Source: Brachypterus glaber
Lineage: Eukaryota > Arthropoda > Insecta > Coleoptera > Kateretidae
Direction: 5' to 3'
Length of the DNA stretch: 64,000 nt
NCBI GenBank assembly: GCA_958510825.1
Contig: OY294044.1
Location: forward strand, 39,419,816-39,483,815
Below the pieces are notes generated by a model. That model searched no databases and had not been told where the DNA came from. It saw only the letters and a program-made list of their open reading frames with translations. Positions 61,942-64,000 of the stretch are shown here, one piece after another. Position numbers and translations under genes: made by a program. How positions within the stretch are numbered: position 1 is the first letter of the stretch; the number at the start of each line of letters is the position of its first letter.

Positions 61942-62148
61942 GATGACAACATCACGCGGCATCGCCCAGAAGACTCCTGAGGGAAGTACATACTTCAAAT
62001 CAGGTACTATCGTAACAAGCTAGAAGGGAAAAGTGAGTACAAAAACACTGATCTATCACACAACATTATTAACACAAATGTATACAGAAAGACTTATCAC
62101 ATGATACAAATACGTATAGTCATATAAAATGTAAATAATCGTCAAAAA
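61942..62148. other. Junction of element D 3' end and a non-LTR 5' end
   Basis: AGAAGGGAAAAG at 62022-62033 resembles a polypurine tract, followed by TGAGTAC as a possible 3' LTR start. No match to the 5' side was found, so the LTR is probably cut short by the non-LTR element whose ORF1 starts at 62149. Confidence 0.4.
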
Positions 62149-63153
62149 ATGGCGGCGGATATAGATGTGAAGTTTATTGAAGCAAATTTAAAACGCCTAA
62201 ATAAGGATGACTTAGTATCCACAATAATTCAAAAGTGTATCCCAGAAGTGCTTAACATATCCATGAGTGTTGCAACACAGGAAAAACTGTCAAAAATGGT
62301 AAAATCACACTTAAATTCAAAAATTGTACCTGTGGAAGAACCAACAACAGACTCTGACGTCACAACGAGGGAAAAAACCATAAAACTCGAAACTGAAAAC
62401 AAGTACCAATCAAAATTACTGTATCACCTGGAAAAAAGGGCCTCAGAACAAGAAATACTGATTGATTTATTAAAACAACAAAAATTAATGGTACAAAAAC
62501 ATAACCCTAAAACTACAGATACACCGACGGAAGGTAGGCAATCAAACATACAACCTGGTAGTAGTCAGTTGCACCCGCAAGGCACACAAGCCAAGTCACA
62601 CGATACGCCTAACACATATGCAACTATTACTACACCAACAGCTGTTCTAAATGTCAACAAGAAAATTAATGAAAAATCGGTAAACAACGCGGTGCAGTTG
62701 GCAAAAACAACACAAAAAATGCAAGAAATACAGAACGTAGGCAAAGATAACCGAATCGGTTCAAACAGTGACGGCTGGAAGCCAGTAGAATGCAGAAAAA
62801 GGCGAAAATTTATTATAGGAAACAGCACAGGTGAACAAAATAGTGTACTTACGGTCCCAAAACGTGTAAACCTGCATGTAACAAGATTGGAGCCGGGAAC
62901 AAAGCCAGAAAATTTAAAGAAAACTCTAATAAACAGTTTTACAGAAGTTACATGTGAAATACACACGTCGAGACACCCAGAGATTTATAGCTCGATGAAA
63001 GTATCCATCAACAATGAAAATATGAACAAGGCTTGGGATAGCAATATTTGGCCTAAAGGGGCTGTTATATCTTTTTTAAAGATGAAGAGGACTGTGGTAA
63101 CAGAAATGGCAAGACCACAGCCCAAGGAAGTGGTAACAAACGAACAAAAATAG
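62149..63153 (+). CDS. ORF1 protein of a non-LTR retrotransposon
   Basis: 334 codons, intact. AAAAAATGGCGGCG gives a good start context. Residues 1-60 are helical. Residues about 75-125 (EKTIKLETENKYQSKLLYHL, KRASEQEILIDLLKQQK) look like a coiled coil for trimerisation. A polar Gln/Thr/Ser-rich linker follows (130-200), then a conserved-looking domain (VNLHVTRLEPGTKPENLKKT to KGAVISFLKMKR, about 240-315) with the pattern of an RRM-like RNA-binding fold. ORF1 proteins coat the element RNA. No CCHC knuckle is present. The ORF2 frame begins directly after, in a different frame. Family not identified beyond CR1/Jockey-like ORF1. Confidence 0.75.
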   Translation: MAADIDVKFIEANLKRLNKDDLVSTIIQKCIPEVLNISMSVATQEKLSKMVKSHLNSKIVPVEEPTTDSDVTTREKTIKLETENKYQSKLLYHLEKRASEQEILIDLLKQQKLMVQKHNPKTTDTPTEGRQSNIQPGSSQLHPQGTQAKSHDTPNTYATITTPTAVLNVNKKINEKSVNNAVQLAKTTQKMQEIQNVGKDNRIGSNSDGWKPVECRKRRKFIIGNSTGEQNSVLTVPKRVNLHVTRLEPGTKPENLKKTLINSFTEVTCEIHTSRHPEIYSSMKVSINNENMNKAWDSNIWPKGAVISFLKMKRTVVTEMARPQPKEVVTNEQK

Positions 63154-64000
63154 CCCAAAACGCTCAGCCATTATATGGCAAAATAAACAAAAACCCTGAA
63201 AGTAGAGAACATAATACAGATATAATCCACTACAATCTCCAGTCAATTGGGAATTGTATTGACGAACTAAACTTAGAACTGAATAAAAACCCCCAGTGTT
63301 TATGTGTATGTGTGTCTGAACATTTTAAATCGAAGGAACAGCTAGCACTATATCAAGTAAAAAATTTTAATCTGATATCAGCTATGTGCTGCAAGGAAGG
63401 AGAACATGGGGGAACAGCAATTTATTGCAAAAAAGGTGTAGCAGCAAAGGAGAGAACTGATCTCACAAAGTTCTCAAAAAAGGAAGTGTTTGAATGTTCA
63501 GCAATTGAGGTTATGTATAATAGTGTAAAAAATGTTGTAATATGTGTTTATAATCATAGTGCAAAAACAAAAAGTACAAAAAAGTTCTTTGTACAGTTAG
63601 AGAAACTAGTAAAAGTATTAGGTTTGGAGAAGGGCAATTTGTTTCTAGCAGGGGGTTTCAACATAAATTTAAGAGAAGACACTCAGGACAAACGTAAGTT
63701 TCTTTCTATAATAAATTCAATAAATTTAAATCCTATTACTTACGATTTTACAAGAGTAACATCTACTACAGGTAAATGTTTAGATAATATTTTTACTAAC
63801 GTAAACACATTTAAAGCTTCTATTTTAAATTGGAAACTCTCAGACCATTTAGGTCAGAAAATATCTTTTACAACAAAGCAAACCACGGAAAAGCCAATTA
63901 AAATGAGATGCTTTAACATAAACAATAAAACCAATTTTGTTAATAAATTAAAGGAACAAGATTGGTCACCTGTTTACAACTGTCCACCAACCGATGTAGA
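63153..64000 (+). CDS. ORF2 N-terminus: APE-type endonuclease (partial)
   Basis: Open to the window end, about 282 codons shown, with no stop; no clear initiating Met (the frame overlaps the end of ORF1 by reading in the -1 register). It follows the AP-like endonuclease order: IIHYNLQSIGN (N-strand motif), CVCVSEHF (Glu), GGTAIYCKKG, VFECSAIEV, VVICVYNHS, FLAGGFNINL, TGKCLDNIFTN, KLSDHLGQ (catalytic Asp-His). In the segment that is normally GDFN the codon at 63654-63656 is GGT, so the catalytic Asp is replaced by Gly. The nuclease nicks target DNA for priming; this change would disable it. RT is expected beyond the window. Confidence 0.85.

Larger units (their letters stand above)
56385..62100 (+). 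mobile_element. Ty3/gypsy retrotransposon D (plus)
   Basis: Coding order gag, protease, RT, RNase H, integrase, tail. CATAACA (ending 56501) followed by T and TGGCGACAGG (56503-56512) looks like an LTR end and primer-binding site. The reading frame is kept over long distances with in-frame stops only (57836, 58748, about 58908, 61394). Two DNA elements lie in the integrase. A 3' LTR is not recognised; a non-LTR element starts at about 62.1 kb. Confidence 0.85.
62101..64000 (+). mobile_element. Non-LTR retrotransposon, 5' portion (runs off the window)
   Basis: ORF1 plus the endonuclease start of ORF2 in the standard two-ORF layout with APE-type endonuclease, as in the CR1/Jockey groups. Both frames are open, so this is one of the youngest-looking elements here. 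The 5' UTR is short or truncated; the exact left edge is not determined. Confidence 0.8.

Overview
This is an AT-rich, intron-bearing eukaryotic sequence made almost entirely of transposable elements and satellites. The mix points to an arthropod, most likely an insect: Ty3/gypsy, Penelope-like, Jockey/CR1-type and RNase H-bearing non-LTR elements, Merlin, hAT and Harbinger-type MITEs, an ISL2EU-like DDE/SWIM transposase and a Crypton-type tyrosine recombinase. The species cannot be named from the window. There is no convincing complete host gene, tRNA, rRNA or CRISPR array. Two runs of exactly 200 N (21724-21923 and 50672-50871) are assembly gaps.

Layout. 1-8.7 kb: a Merlin transposase on the minus strand is split by a decayed Ty3/gypsy element (copy A1), which itself received a Penelope-like insertion and a non-LTR 3' end, each with a 14-bp target duplication. 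10.4-18.9 kb: palindromes, a GATATC-rich repeat, a 4.1-kb element with perfect 33-bp inverted termini inserted at TA (its unoccupied site survives at about 18.16 kb), a Jockey fragment in an (AT)n tract, a 240-bp satellite and a 68-bp minisatellite. 19-24.2 kb: an hAT MITE, a 173-bp minisatellite and a 268-bp satellite whose units flip orientation. 24.5-41.1 kb: one ISL2EU-like DNA transposon with about 500-bp inverted termini, swollen to 16.5 kb by a solo LTR, a 9.7-kb Ty3/gypsy element (copy B, both LTRs and a 4-bp TSD; itself holding a 1.9-kb TIR element with an exon-like captured segment) and a non-LTR fragment.

42-47 kb: a short gag-like exon candidate, a CG-rich hairpin, a Crypton-type recombinase whose 255-codon second exon contains no methionine, and a 1.46-kb foldback element. 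47.5-55 kb: a second copy of the A family (A2) and a better preserved Ty3/gypsy element C, both on the minus strand. 55.3-64 kb: the third 68-bp minisatellite locus, a foldback hairpin, and Ty3/gypsy element D on the plus strand with two DNA transposons inserted in its integrase and a non-LTR element (ORF1 and the start of ORF2) that runs off the end.

The genes do not form a pathway: each element encodes parts of its own mobility machinery and nearly all are broken by stops, frameshifts or later insertions. The value of the window is its readable nesting order, with target duplications and uninterrupted reading frames across insertion sites showing which element landed in which.
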